From Candidatus Binatus sp. (lineage in GTDB: Bacteria; Desulfobacterota; Binatia; Binatales; Binataceae): DNA of 64,000 nucleotides. Numbering within the stretch: the stretch's first letter is position 1; each line of letters opens with the position of its first letter. Positions 16,503 to 25,341 of the stretch are shown in pieces. The notes under the pieces are model-generated. The model did not search any database. It was not told the DNA's origin and worked only from the letters and a program-made list of their open reading frames with translations. A program made the position numbers and the translations under genes. The stretch is from contig NZ_JAUSKL010000029.1 of assembly GCF_030646925.1 (NCBI RefSeq), forward strand, positions 1 to 64,000, written 5' to 3'.

Positions 16503-17387
16503 TCAGGACGTGTGCGCAATCACGAATTGCCCGATCTTGTCGATGGCCTGTTGCCCCTCCGGCAGCAGCTTGGCAAACACGTGCCAGACGTGCACCATGT
16601 CGTCCCACACTTCGAGCTCGGTTTTGACGCCGGCCGCCGTCGCGCGCTTCGCCACCCGCGTCGAGTCGTCGAGCAGCACCTCCGCATCTCCGACCTGAAT
16701 CAGCAACGGCGGAAAGCCCCGGTAGTCAGCGTGCAAGGGCGATATGAGGGGATTTTTGGGATCCTGCGTCCCATAGTACATCTGCGCCATCGGCGCGAGA
16801 TCGGTCCCCTGGACCATCGGGTCCTTCGCAGCCCTGGTTTTTATCGATTCTCCGGTACCTTCGAGATCGGTCCACGGCGAAATCGGCACCGCCGCCGCCG
16901 GCATCAGATCGTTCGATTTGCTGAGCGCCGCCAGCGTGGCGAGCGCCAGGCCGCCACCCGCTGAATCGCCGGCAATCACGATTTTCTTCGGCGCGAAGCC
17001 TTGCGCAAGCAGCCAGCGATACGCGGCGGTCGCGTCGTCAACTGCGGCGGGAAACGGATGCTCCGGCGCCAGCCGATAATCGAGCAACAGTGCCCGCGCC
17101 TTCGACGCGCGCGCGATTCGCGCCACCATCGCGCGATGCGTAATGATCGAGCCTGTCACGTATCCGCCGCCGTGCAGATAAAGGATCACGCGCCCCGGTT
17201 CCGCATCAGGCGCCTCGACCCATTCCGCGCTGACGCCCCCTGCGATGACCGGCTCGCACTTGACGTCGGGCGCGACGCGCTCGCTGATTTTTTCCATCGC
17301 AGCGCGCCGGCGCTCGACGCTTGCGTTCGGATTTCGCGGTTGCGAGGTGATTATTTCGATGACTTTCTTGAGTTGTTCGCTGGCCAC
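16503..17387 (-). CDS. Alpha/beta hydrolase of the hormone-sensitive-lipase family (esterase)
   Basis: 294 residues from GTG at 17387, chosen because AGGAGG lies seven bases upstream; an ATG at 17417 has no such site. HSL hallmarks: the oxyanion motif HGGG (72-75), the LLDYRLAPEHPFPAAVDD stretch, and the nucleophile in GDSAGG (Ser142). The acid/His end of the triad is around QVGDAEVLLDD (231-241) and VHVWH (265-269). It hydrolyses short-chain or aromatic esters; next to box genes it might release benzoate-like acids from esters. It is just upstream of boxR on the same strand, but boxR seems to have its own control site. Confidence 0.88.
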   Translation of the reverse strand: MASEQLKKVIEIITSQPRNPNASVERRRAAMEKISERVAPDVKCEPVIAGGVSAEWVEAPDAEPGRVILYLHGGGYVTGSIITHRAMVARIARASKARALLLDYRLAPEHPFPAAVDDATAAYRWLLAQGFAPKKIVIAGDSAGGGLALATLAALSKSNDLMPAAAVPISPWTDLEGTGESIKTRAAKDPMVQGTDLAPMAQMYYGTQDPKNPLISPLHADYRGFPPLLIQVGDAEVLLDDSTRVAKRATAAGVKTELEVWDDMVHVWHVFAKLLPEGQQAIDKIGQFVIAHTS

Positions 17388-17495
17388 GGTGAGTCCTCCT
17401 GCGCCTATCCGTATCACTTATAGGAGAAAATTGAAGAGCCGCGCCGATAGCGCCGTTCGCGCGACTTGGGTACGTTCTCTCTGGGAGTGCCAGCA

Positions 17496-18341
17496 ATGGG
17501 TAACAACAATATGAGCGAGTCGCTCGATCGTATCGGTCACGTTGACGGCGTTCTGAACTATCTCGCCGATCGGAATGAGAAACCCGTGAGTTACACCTAT
17601 CAGCCGCCGCCAGGCGTTCCGCCGCGCACCGGCAATTACGTAAAGCACACGATGCCGATATACGACGGCCGCGCACTTGCGGATCGCATCACGCTCGATC
17701 GGCACGGCTTTGCGATCGTGCATCAGCGGAGCGCGGTCGCGAACTTTTATGACGACAGCGAGATTCGCGCGATTTACTATCCGGAAGTCGAGCGCCTGGT
17801 GAAGGAGTCAACCGGCGCGGCGAGAGTGCTGGTATTCGATCACAACGTGCGGAACCGGGCGAAGATGAAGGAAGGAGCGAAGGGTATCAGCGAGCCGGTG
17901 AAGGTCGCGCACAACGACTACACGCTCAAATCGGGTCCGCAGCGGGTCCGCGATCTGCTGCCAGGCGAGGCTGAAGCGCTGCTCAAGAACCGCTACGCGT
18001 TTATCAATGTGTGGCGGCCGATCAGCGTCGAGCCGGTGCAGGAATCTCCGCTCGCGGTGTGCGACGCGCAATCGGTGGCGCTCGAGGATTTCGTGCCGCA
18101 CGTGCTTAAGTACCGCGATCGCGACGGCGAAGTTTACTCTGTCGCCTACAATCCGAATCATAAGTGGTACTACATTCCGCATCAGCGCAACGACGAAGTG
18201 CTGTTGCTCAAGTGCTACGACTCCGACGGCCGCGCGGCCCGCTTCACCGCGCACAGCGCATTCGCCGATCCGACTTCTCCGCCCGATGCGCCGTCGCGCG
18301 AGAGTATCGAGGCGCGCACGATTGCTTTCTTCGCGCCGTAG
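17496..18341 (+). CDS. CmcJ/NvfI-family oxygenase-like protein
   Basis: 281 residues from ATG at 17496 (GGGAG upstream); a TTG at 17466 is in frame but has no ribosome site. The segments VFDHNVRNR (113-121), VAHNDYT (137-143) with a His-x-Asp pair, the RPI/VW stretch INVWRPI, and the closing HQRNDEVLLLKCYDSD and TAHSAF match the family of cephamycin 7-alpha-methoxylase component CmcJ and gibberellin-desaturase-related proteins, which have an Fe(II)/2-oxoglutarate dioxygenase-like fold. The function in bacteria outside antibiotic clusters is poorly known. It is divergent from the esterase and 17 bases before the next plus-strand gene. Confidence 0.75.
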   Translation: MGNNNMSESLDRIGHVDGVLNYLADRNEKPVSYTYQPPPGVPPRTGNYVKHTMPIYDGRALADRITLDRHGFAIVHQRSAVANFYDDSEIRAIYYPEVERLVKESTGAARVLVFDHNVRNRAKMKEGAKGISEPVKVAHNDYTLKSGPQRVRDLLPGEAEALLKNRYAFINVWRPISVEPVQESPLAVCDAQSVALEDFVPHVLKYRDRDGEVYSVAYNPNHKWYYIPHQRNDEVLLLKCYDSDGRAARFTAHSAFADPTSPPDAPSRESIEARTIAFFAP

Positions 18342-18357
18342 AACGACCGGCTCGTCG

Positions 18358-19341
18358 ATGCGCGAGCCATCGGTCTCCTCGACGATTCCGGGCCATCCTT
18401 ATCGCGCATTTGCGATACGGGTCGGCTTGGGCGTGGCCGTCGTCGGCGCGCTGCTTTGGTACTACAACCCGCGCCCGATCCTCCGCACCTTAAGCCGCGA
18501 AAGTCCCGCTTGGTTTGCCGCCGCCGGAGGCCTCTATCTCGCCGGACAAATCATGTCGGCCTACCGCTGGCAACTGCTCGCCGAAATCCTTGGGCTTAGC
18601 GGACCCTTCAAAGAGTTCCTCGCCTACTACTTCGTCGGCGTCTTTACCAATTTGTTCGTGCCGGGCCTGGTCGGGGGCGACGCTGCGCGCGCGGTCTATC
18701 TCGGCAGGCGACACGGCAGGATGAGCGAGGCATTCGCGTCCGCGATCGCCGATCGAGGACTTGGCCTGATTGCGCTGTTCTGGCTCGCCGCGATCGCTGC
18801 GATCTTCCTGAACTTCGCGCATCTGCCGCGCTCGGTCACGGTGCCGAGTGCAATCGTCGGCTTGCTCGCGCTCGCGGGCTTCGTCGCGGGACCTTACCTT
18901 GCTCTCCTGGTTCCGCTGTTGCCCGCGCGATTGCGCGGCATCGCCGTCGCGGTCCCCTACCTCGAGCATCCCACCCTCCTGCTGCCCGCGATCGGCCTTT
19001 CGCTGGTGCTGCAGATATCGCTCGCCATCTGCCAGTACATGCTGGCGCGCGGACTCGGCCTCTCGGCGCCGTTGACGCTCTTTCTGCTCTGCGTTCCGAT
19101 CGCTAACGTCGTCGCGAGCCTGCCGTTGACGTTGAACGGCCTCGGGCTTCGCGAATCCGCCTATCTCGTGCTACTGGGGATGGGCGGAGTCGCCCGGGAT
19201 GATGCGATCGCGCTCGGGCTGTTGTGGTTTGCGGTAACGATGCTGGTCGGACTCACCGGCGCAATCGCGTTTGTCACCACTCCGACGCCCACTCTGTTCG
19301 CTTCTCCGCAGGAGTCCGTGACCACGATGCGGCGTCAATGA
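18358..19341 (+). CDS. Polytopic membrane protein of the lysylphosphatidylglycerol synthase TM / flippase-like family
   Basis: 327 residues with about eight hydrophobic segments. The motif SAYRWQLL near residue 60, VPGLVGGDAARAVYL near 100, and SLPLTLNGLGLRESAYL near 260 are characteristic of the MprF-N-terminal-like/AglD family (UPF0104). Members move or supply lipid-linked substrates across the cytoplasmic membrane, though biochemical proof exists for few. Its stop overlaps the ATG of the MBOAT gene (ATGA), making it the first gene of an apparent four-gene acylation operon. It carries no synthase domain, so it is not itself an aminoacyl transferase. Confidence 0.8.
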   Translation: MREPSVSSTIPGHPYRAFAIRVGLGVAVVGALLWYYNPRPILRTLSRESPAWFAAAGGLYLAGQIMSAYRWQLLAEILGLSGPFKEFLAYYFVGVFTNLFVPGLVGGDAARAVYLGRRHGRMSEAFASAIADRGLGLIALFWLAAIAAIFLNFAHLPRSVTVPSAIVGLLALAGFVAGPYLALLVPLLPARLRGIAVAVPYLEHPTLLLPAIGLSLVLQISLAICQYMLARGLGLSAPLTLFLLCVPIANVVASLPLTLNGLGLRESAYLVLLGMGGVARDDAIALGLLWFAVTMLVGLTGAIAFVTTPTPTLFASPQESVTTMRRQ

Positions 19342-20510
19342 TTTTTAACACCTTCGACTACTACCTTTTTTTTCTGTTTCCTGCCGCGTTGCTGTTCAAG
19401 TTGTCGCCGCTCGGATTGCGGCCCTGGGTGATCGTCGTTTCAGCCAGCATCTTCTATGTGTACTTCTCGATCCTCGGATTCGGCGGCGTCATAGGCGCAT
19501 TCTGCCTGTCGATCTTTTTATGGGAGAGCATCTTCAGCCGGCTATATCGGCCGCGCGCGGCGATCTGCCTGGTCGGAGTGGTGCAGAGCGTCATATTTCT
19601 CGTGATCTTCAAATACTGGAACTACCTGACCGGTCTCGCCTGGGGCGCCGCATCGGCGAATCCGTGGCATTGGTCGAGTGCGTTCCTGCCGCTGGGGATT
19701 TCCTTCTTCACTTTTGAATTCATCCATTACGCCGTCGATCGATATCGCGGACAAACTACCGCCGGCGCTCTCAAGGAGTATCTGGCCTTCATTCTCTTTT
19801 TCCCGACGCTGGTGGCGGGACCGATCAAGCGCTACGAGGACTTCCTGCCCAAACTGCGCGCCGCCGACGCTTCCCTGCTTGACCTCCAGACCGGTTTCAC
19901 ACGCATCCTGGTCGGCCTCGTGAAGAAATTCGCGGTCGCCGATCTGATGACGGCGTTCACCAATCACCTCAATCGAACCGATATCGCGCTCGCGGATCGG
20001 CGCGTGCTGCCGCTCTGGCTGTTGGCCTACGGAATCAAGATCTACTTCGATTTCGCCGGCTACTCCGATATCGCGATCGGCTCGGCGCGCCTGTTCGGAA
20101 TCGTGGTGCCGGAGAATTTCGATTGGCCTTACATGCGCTCGAACATCGCTGATTTCTGGCGCAACTGGCACATCTCGCTCTCGACCTGGCTGTTCGACTA
20201 TGTCTTCATCCCCCTCGGCGGCTCGCGCGTCGCCCGCCTGCGCAACTACTCAAACTTGATCGTCACGATGTTCATCAGCGGCGTCTGGCACGGCGCCGGC
20301 ACCAACTTTATCGTGTGGGGGCTTTGGCATGGGATGCTGCTTACAGGAAATCGGATCTGGCGGGACGTTCGAGGCGCGCGGCAGGTCTCGACTGCGGGAC
20401 GCGTGATGGGATGGGCGATCACGTTCACGACTGTGAATCTCGGCTGGGCGTTTTTTTGTATGGATCTGGCGACGGCGAGATTTTTCTTCCGGCGACTCCT
20501 TATCGGCTGA
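19338..20510 (+). CDS. MBOAT O-acyltransferase (AlgI-like)
   Basis: 390 residues, multi-spanning. MBOAT markers: FKYWNY (91-96), SFFTFEFIHYAVDRYRG, FFPTLVAGPIKRYEDF, YFDFAGYSDIAIG (236-248), NFDWPY and FWRNWHISLS with His278, and the catalytic SGVWHG with His318. AlgI-type enzymes hand an acetyl group across the inner membrane to a periplasmic or surface glycan. The protein is shorter than AlgI (about 520). It starts inside the stop codon of the preceding gene and is followed four bases later by a small membrane protein and then an SGNH-like protein, the usual partners in polysaccharide O-acetylation. Confidence 0.9.
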   Translation: MIFNTFDYYLFFLFPAALLFKLSPLGLRPWVIVVSASIFYVYFSILGFGGVIGAFCLSIFLWESIFSRLYRPRAAICLVGVVQSVIFLVIFKYWNYLTGLAWGAASANPWHWSSAFLPLGISFFTFEFIHYAVDRYRGQTTAGALKEYLAFILFFPTLVAGPIKRYEDFLPKLRAADASLLDLQTGFTRILVGLVKKFAVADLMTAFTNHLNRTDIALADRRVLPLWLLAYGIKIYFDFAGYSDIAIGSARLFGIVVPENFDWPYMRSNIADFWRNWHISLSTWLFDYVFIPLGGSRVARLRNYSNLIVTMFISGVWHGAGTNFIVWGLWHGMLLTGNRIWRDVRGARQVSTAGRVMGWAITFTTVNLGWAFFCMDLATARFFFRRLLIG

Positions 20511-20513
20511 CGC

Positions 20514-20699
20514 ATGAATACGATTCTCTGGTGGAAACAGGTGCTGGATTTTTTCGGCGGGGCCGCGGATTCGCCGCCTGACGATTCGCCGCGATGGTTT
20601 CTCAATCCGATTGTGCGCGGCATTTGGTGGGGCATTCTGCTCCTGCTCGTAATTCTCTTTTCCGGACAAACCTCGAAGTTCATCTACATTGATTTCTGA
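20514..20699 (+). CDS. 61-residue single-span membrane protein in the acylation operon
   Basis: Very small protein with N-terminal amphipathic part (MNTILWWKQVLDFFGG), an acidic/proline patch (ADSPPDDSPRW), and one membrane helix (IWWGILLLLVILFSG). It begins three bases after the MBOAT stop and overlaps the next gene by 11 bases, a layout that supports translation. I do not recognise a family. A regulatory or assembly subunit linking the MBOAT protein with the SGNH protein is an inference; small proteins of this kind occur in dlt operons (DltX), but sequence similarity is not evident. Confidence 0.6.
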   Translation: MNTILWWKQVLDFFGGAADSPPDDSPRWFLNPIVRGIWWGILLLLVILFSGQTSKFIYIDF

Positions 20700-21726
20700 T
20701 TCATCACCACGAGTCTCTGCGCGAAACATCCTCGTCTCCGCGATGGTCGCCGCGATCGTCGTCGCCGCCGTGAATTTTCTCGTCGCGCGATCAGCGCGAA
20801 ATTCCATCCCGCGGCAATTACTTCGCCGCTTGAACGCGACCGACGGTATCACGCATCTCGCGCTCGGCAACTCGTTGATGGCAGCGGGATTCAGCGCCGC
20901 CGCCTTCGACCGCTACACGAAGCCGCTACGCGCGATCGCGTTCAACGCCGCGCTCGGCGCCTCCGATCCGGTCGAACATTTGATGCTGCTCCGCCGCGCG
21001 CTCAAACGCGACCCGACGGTGATGACCGTCATCTACGGCTTTTTCGATTTTCAGCTCACGGGTCCGCTGGTCGCCGCCAACAGCGACTTCATCGGCAATC
21101 GCGCCGCCAGTTACTACCTCGAGCCCGAACTCGTCCTCGAGTATTCCGATATGAGCCCGCGCGACCGTTTCGATTTCAACCTGATGCGTCACGTTCCGCT
21201 CCTGGTCGAGCGCGGCACAATCTGGGAGAAGGTCGAACTGGTGCGCCGCGCGATGAGCCAGCTTGGGATGCCGCCGGTCGCGACGAATCGAATGGGTCAG
21301 GTCTCGGATTTTGCGATGCTCGAAGCGGATTCACCCGCGGCATTCGCCGCACGCAGCGAGCGCGCGATCGCCGAACACGCGAAACTAAGCGCGCCGATCG
21401 CGCAAATCATCGAGCAATCGAAACAACATGGCGCCCGAGTCGTAATCGTCGAGATGCCGATGCATCCGTACCATCAGCGCACCTTCTATTCGCTCCCGGC
21501 GTGGAGCAAATATCGGGACTACGTGCGCTCGCTGGTCGAACAGGCCGGCGGGAACTATCTGAACGCGAGCGACTGGATCGAGCGCGCCGACGACTTCGCC
21601 GATCATCTGCATCTGTCGGCCGCCGGCGCCGACGACTTCAGCCGGCGCCTCGCGGACTACGTGCGCGCTTCGAATGCCGCGCCGTCTGCGATCTCCGTCG
21701 CGCCTCCCGAATCGCGTGCGAACTAG
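20689..21726 (+). CDS. SGNH/DltD-like membrane-anchored protein
   Basis: 345 residues from TTG at 20689, chosen because it keeps the N-terminal membrane helix (NILVSAMVAAIVVAAVNFLV) intact; an ATG at 20743 would cut it. The block LALGNSLMAAGF (G60 N61 S62) resembles the block I GDS motif, and DHLHLSAAGADDF holds Asp305 and His308 in the expected C-terminal block. Such proteins act in the periplasm with MBOAT partners to acylate or edit glycans. Between the blocks lies a strand-helix pattern (VMTVIYGFFDFQL, RVVIVEMPMHP). It ends the acylation operon and is convergent to the glycosyltransferase operon. Confidence 0.75.
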   Translation: MISDSSPRVSARNILVSAMVAAIVVAAVNFLVARSARNSIPRQLLRRLNATDGITHLALGNSLMAAGFSAAAFDRYTKPLRAIAFNAALGASDPVEHLMLLRRALKRDPTVMTVIYGFFDFQLTGPLVAANSDFIGNRAASYYLEPELVLEYSDMSPRDRFDFNLMRHVPLLVERGTIWEKVELVRRAMSQLGMPPVATNRMGQVSDFAMLEADSPAAFAARSERAIAEHAKLSAPIAQIIEQSKQHGARVVIVEMPMHPYHQRTFYSLPAWSKYRDYVRSLVEQAGGNYLNASDWIERADDFADHLHLSAAGADDFSRRLADYVRASNAAPSAISVAPPESRAN

Positions 21727-21756
21727 CGGCTATGACCTATCGATCGTATTCGTGAT

Positions 21757-22932
21757 TTAGGTGCGCGTCCGCCGCGGCTCGCTGGATAGCAGCTCCTGAT
21801 ACAACTCGACTGTTCGCCGGAGCATCGTCGAGCTGCTGAACTCGTCGTCAACGCGCTTCTTCGCGGCCTCGCCAAATCTGGTTCTAAGCTCGCTATCAGC
21901 GAGTAGTCGATTGACTGCGTGTTCGATCGCTTCGGCGTTGCACGGTTCAACCGTCAGCCCGGTGACTTCGTTGAGCGACGCAAACGGCACGCCCGACGCC
22001 AACTGCGTGTTCACCACCGGCTTGCCGCACGCCATCGCCTCGAGTTGTACGATTCCAAACGCCTCGCTGCGCGCGATCGAAGCCAGTACGAAGATGTCAC
22101 ACGCATGATAGTACGGTGCGATCTCGCGCGGCTGCATCTCGCCGAGGAACACCACCCGCTCCGCGACGCCAACCGCCCTTGCGAGGCGCTCGAGCGATGC
22201 GCGCAGCGGTCCGTCGCCAACGATTATCAGCGTCGCCGCGATTCTCTTCATCGCCTGCACGAGATATTCGAAGCCCTTGTAATACACCAGCCGCCCGACG
22301 CTCAGTAACAGCGGCCCGGCATAGCGCTCGCGAATGGCCTCGACCGCGCTGAAATCCGGCCGGCGGATTTCATCCACCTCGATACCGTACGGAATCACGC
22401 TGCATCGATCCGTGAAATTCCTGAGGTCGAGCGAACTTTCGACGTAGTTGCGGGAAGTGGCGATGATCGCGTCGCAGTTGCGCAGGTGGCGGCGCTGAAG
22501 CGGCCCGAACATCTGCGCGAGCCGGCGCTGGCGAACCGTATCGCTGTGCCAGGTCGTGACCAGCCGACCGCGATACCCGCTCGCCATCACCGCAAGAATC
22601 CCGGCCGGGTTCGGCACGTGAACGTGAACGATATCGGCGTTCGCGCGCCTGATTTTTTTCACCATCGAGGGACACACCGGAGCGCCGGCGAGATTGAACT
22701 GGATCGCGTGGCGCGAAACGGTCACGCCTTCGATGATCGCCTCATGATCGCCGCGTCCGTCATTCGCGACGATCACCCGCGCGTCCATCGATTTGCCGAG
22801 CCCGCGGCAAAGCGTCTCGAGATGCGTCTCGATTCCGCCCACGTGCGGCGCGTAGAATTTGCCGACGTGAACGATCACCGGCCGCTTGGCGCTGACCGGC
22901 TCGAGCGCCGCCGCACTTTGCATACTACTCAT
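21757..22932 (-). CDS. GT4-family glycosyltransferase
   Basis: 391 residues from ATG at 22932 (a TTG at 22944 is also possible). N-terminal acceptor domain starts VIVHVGKFYAPHVGGIETH, the loop typical of GT4. The donor domain shows SVGRLVYYKGFEYLVQA, IIVGDGPL and the E-x7-E region SEAFGIVQLEAMACGKPVV. Retaining transfer from a nucleotide sugar to a lipid-linked glycan at the cytoplasmic face is the family role. It is the last gene of the long minus-strand operon. Donor sugar unknown. Confidence 0.88.
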   Translation of the reverse strand: MSSMQSAAALEPVSAKRPVIVHVGKFYAPHVGGIETHLETLCRGLGKSMDARVIVANDGRGDHEAIIEGVTVSRHAIQFNLAGAPVCPSMVKKIRRANADIVHVHVPNPAGILAVMASGYRGRLVTTWHSDTVRQRRLAQMFGPLQRRHLRNCDAIIATSRNYVESSLDLRNFTDRCSVIPYGIEVDEIRRPDFSAVEAIRERYAGPLLLSVGRLVYYKGFEYLVQAMKRIAATLIIVGDGPLRASLERLARAVGVAERVVFLGEMQPREIAPYYHACDIFVLASIARSEAFGIVQLEAMACGKPVVNTQLASGVPFASLNEVTGLTVEPCNAEAIEHAVNRLLADSELRTRFGEAAKKRVDDEFSSSTMLRRTVELYQELLSSEPRRTRT

Positions 22933-22981
22933 TTCGATTAGCAACTGAGATAGTCAGTCGATTAACAATTGGTGCCGCGTC

Positions 22982-22999
22982 TATAGTCAATCGACTATA
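22982..22999. repeat. Small inverted repeat at the epimerase stop codon
   Basis: TATAGTC (22982-22988), AATC, GACTATA (22993-22999); the right arm overlaps the TAG stop of the minus-strand epimerase. AT-rich and without a T-tract, so it is either a weak terminator/processing hairpin or chance. Confidence 0.3.
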
Positions 23000-24062
23000 C
23001 TGCGCTGGATTCACGATGCTCGGCGGCCTTGCTCTCGAACGCGTTCCGGCACTCGTCGCGATTCGCCGCGACCCACTCCACGAGCCGCTCGACGCCATCG
23101 CGCCAATCGATCCTGGGTTCCCAGCCCAATTCCTGTTTCGCGCGGCGTATGTCGCTGATGTAGATTCGCTGGTCTCCCGGTCGCCGCTCGGCAACTCGAT
23201 GATCGATTCGCCTGCCAAGCTTCCGCGATAACATTTCGAGCAGATCTATCAGCGAGATTGCGTTACGCGGTCCGCCGCCGACATTGAAGATTTTGCCGCG
23301 CGCGGACTCGATCCTGCTCGCTGCGATGTCGTAAACGTCGAGCAAATCTTCGACGAACAAAACGTCGCGCACCTGCTTGCCGTCGCCGTAAATCGTGAGC
23401 GGAAAGCCGAGCGCCGCCGCGATCACGAACCACGCAATCCAGCCCTGATCCTCATGGCCGAATTGCCGCGTTCCATAGATGCACGATTGCCGCAGCACCA
23501 CGGTGTTCAGTCCGTAAATTCGATGGTAGTCGCGGACGTACTGGTCCGCCGCTCCCTTCGAGCATCCGTAGGGAGAATGGAAATCGATTCCGCGCTCCTC
23601 CGGAATCCCGTCGGGCAAGTCCTGCAGCTCCCAGCGCCGCGTCCGTTCGACCGCTTTCAAGTCGTTCAGATCGCCGTACACTTTATTGGTCGAGGCGTAG
23701 ATCAAAGCCGCGTCCATCGAGGCCAGCCGCATCGCCTCGAGCACGTTGATCGTTCCGAGTGCGTTGATCTCGAAATCCGCCCGAGGATTCGCGACCGAAC
23801 TCGTCACCGCGACCTGTCCCGCCAGATGCAACACCAGCGTCGCGTCGCGATTGTTCTGAAACGTCTGCGCGATCGACTCGCCGTCGCGAATATCGACTTG
23901 CGCCAGTTGAACCGGTCCGTGCCGTCGAATCCATTCGAAATTCGAAGCGGTGCCGGGGCGATGAAGATTGTCGATGATCACGACTTCGAGCCCGCGCGCG
24001 AGATAGCGGGCCGCCGCGTTGCTGCCGATGAATCCCGCGCCGCCCGTGATTATGACCTTCAT
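22995..24062 (-). CDS. NAD-dependent sugar epimerase, CDP-paratose/tyvelose 2-epimerase-like
   Basis: 355 residues. Extended SDR with GGAGFIGSN (7-15), the STNKVYGDLN stretch with catalytic Ser/Thr, and SPYGCSKGAADQYV with Tyr-x3-Lys. The combination STNKVYGDLN, the insert with DLPDGIPEERGIDFHSPYG and TRQFGHEDQGWIAWF is what I associate with RfbE-type CDP-paratose 2-epimerases rather than GalE. It would make a dideoxy- or modified sugar for the surface glycan. Its ATG overlaps the preceding glycosyltransferase stop (ATGA). Other genes of a CDP-dideoxysugar pathway are not in the window, so the precise substrate stays open. Confidence 0.82.
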   Translation of the reverse strand: MKVIITGGAGFIGSNAAARYLARGLEVVIIDNLHRPGTASNFEWIRRHGPVQLAQVDIRDGESIAQTFQNNRDATLVLHLAGQVAVTSSVANPRADFEINALGTINVLEAMRLASMDAALIYASTNKVYGDLNDLKAVERTRRWELQDLPDGIPEERGIDFHSPYGCSKGAADQYVRDYHRIYGLNTVVLRQSCIYGTRQFGHEDQGWIAWFVIAAALGFPLTIYGDGKQVRDVLFVEDLLDVYDIAASRIESARGKIFNVGGGPRNAISLIDLLEMLSRKLGRRIDHRVAERRPGDQRIYISDIRRAKQELGWEPRIDWRDGVERLVEWVAANRDECRNAFESKAAEHRESSAV

Positions 24063-25315
24063 CCGTTCCCCCGTTTCTCACACTCTGACAGTCGGTTTTG
24101 CACTCGGCCGGCGACAGTTTGGTACAGGTCTGCCGTCCTCGAAGCTGTTTCCTTCCACGAAAATCGCGCGGCCTGCGCGATCGATTGTTTCTCTACCGCG
24201 CGACTAGGAAGCTGCGCGGGTATCCGATCGCGAGATTCGTCGGCGCCTTGATTGCCTCCGCAATTGCGCTTCAAAATTCCGGTTGCAGCGCGCACCCACG
24301 AAGCGATGTCGCCGACGCTGCAATAGGACGCGGCATCCCCGCCCACTTCGCGCAAAACAGGCAAGTCGCTCGCAATCACAGGACGTCCGCAAGCCATCGC
24401 CTCGAGGATCGGCAGCCCGAATCCCTCCGCCTCGGACGGCAACAGCAACATCGATCCGCGCCGATAAATCGCCGCGAGTACGTTGCGTTCGAGATACGGC
24501 ATCTCGACGATTCGATCGCTGATTCCCAGCGCGCGCGCCGCTTCGCGATGCTCCCGCAAAAGTCGGCCGCCGACGCGAATCAAGCGCGCCTCGCAAAATT
24601 CGCGATTGATCCCGGCGAAGACTCGCAGAAGGAGATCGATTCTCTTGCGCGCCTCGACACTACCGACATGAATGATTTCGACCGCGCCCGATATTCGAGG
24701 CCCGAGCAGACGCTCAGCTTCGGCATCCGCGGCCGAATCCGCGTGGAGCGACATCGTGGAATCGACGCCGTTCGGAATCACCACGGTTCGCTCCGCGATC
24801 GTAAGCCCTGCCGCCAGGACTGCGTCGCGCGTCGAATGACTCACGCAGGAAATCATCGCGGCGCGGCGGAATCCCTTCAGCACATGACCGGCGACCGCGC
24901 GAAACACGCTCGATCGCGCCGGCGCCGACGAAACATCCAGCACGCTTTGAAACGCATCGAGGTCGTGACAGGTGATGATCGTTTTCTCCGGCGGGAGATA
25001 ATTCGCCAGATGGCTGTAACTGTGATCGATGATGTGAAGCAAATCGTACTTGTCGCGCTCGCGCCTAAGCCACAACGGATAGCGAACGTATCGGTTCAGC
25101 GCGCGCTCGCCATCCAGGATCGATTTCATGCGCGATAATTTCGCGAACGAAGCGAGCGGGCTGAGCTTGATGAATCGCGGGCAAATCAGCTCGACGTCGA
25201 CTGAATCGCGATGCCGCTGTTGCAGTTCACTCGCGAGCATCCGGGCCACCAGGTCCATGCTCGGCCATCGCTCTTCGGGATAGTCGGCAAGTATCGCGAC
25301 TTTGAGCCTGCGCAT
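24059..25315 (-). CDS. GT4-family glycosyltransferase
   Basis: 418 residues. N-terminal VAILADYPEERWPSMDLVA, then the link region IITCHDLDAF and SCVSHSTRDAV; donor domain IIHVGSVEARKRIDLLL and EAEGFGLPILEAMACGRPVI with the two acidic residues. It overlaps the epimerase start by four bases. The HVGSVEARKR motif resembles mannosyl-/rhamnosyltransferases of the GT4 family but donor choice cannot be read reliably. Cytoplasmic, likely membrane-associated. Confidence 0.88.
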   Translation of the reverse strand: MRRLKVAILADYPEERWPSMDLVARMLASELQQRHRDSVDVELICPRFIKLSPLASFAKLSRMKSILDGERALNRYVRYPLWLRRERDKYDLLHIIDHSYSHLANYLPPEKTIITCHDLDAFQSVLDVSSAPARSSVFRAVAGHVLKGFRRAAMISCVSHSTRDAVLAAGLTIAERTVVIPNGVDSTMSLHADSAADAEAERLLGPRISGAVEIIHVGSVEARKRIDLLLRVFAGINREFCEARLIRVGGRLLREHREAARALGISDRIVEMPYLERNVLAAIYRRGSMLLLPSEAEGFGLPILEAMACGRPVIASDLPVLREVGGDAASYCSVGDIASWVRAATGILKRNCGGNQGADESRDRIPAQLPSRAVEKQSIAQAARFSWKETASRTADLYQTVAGRVQNRLSECEKRGNG

Positions 25316-25341
25316 CAGCTTTGGTGCAGCAACGAGATTCG

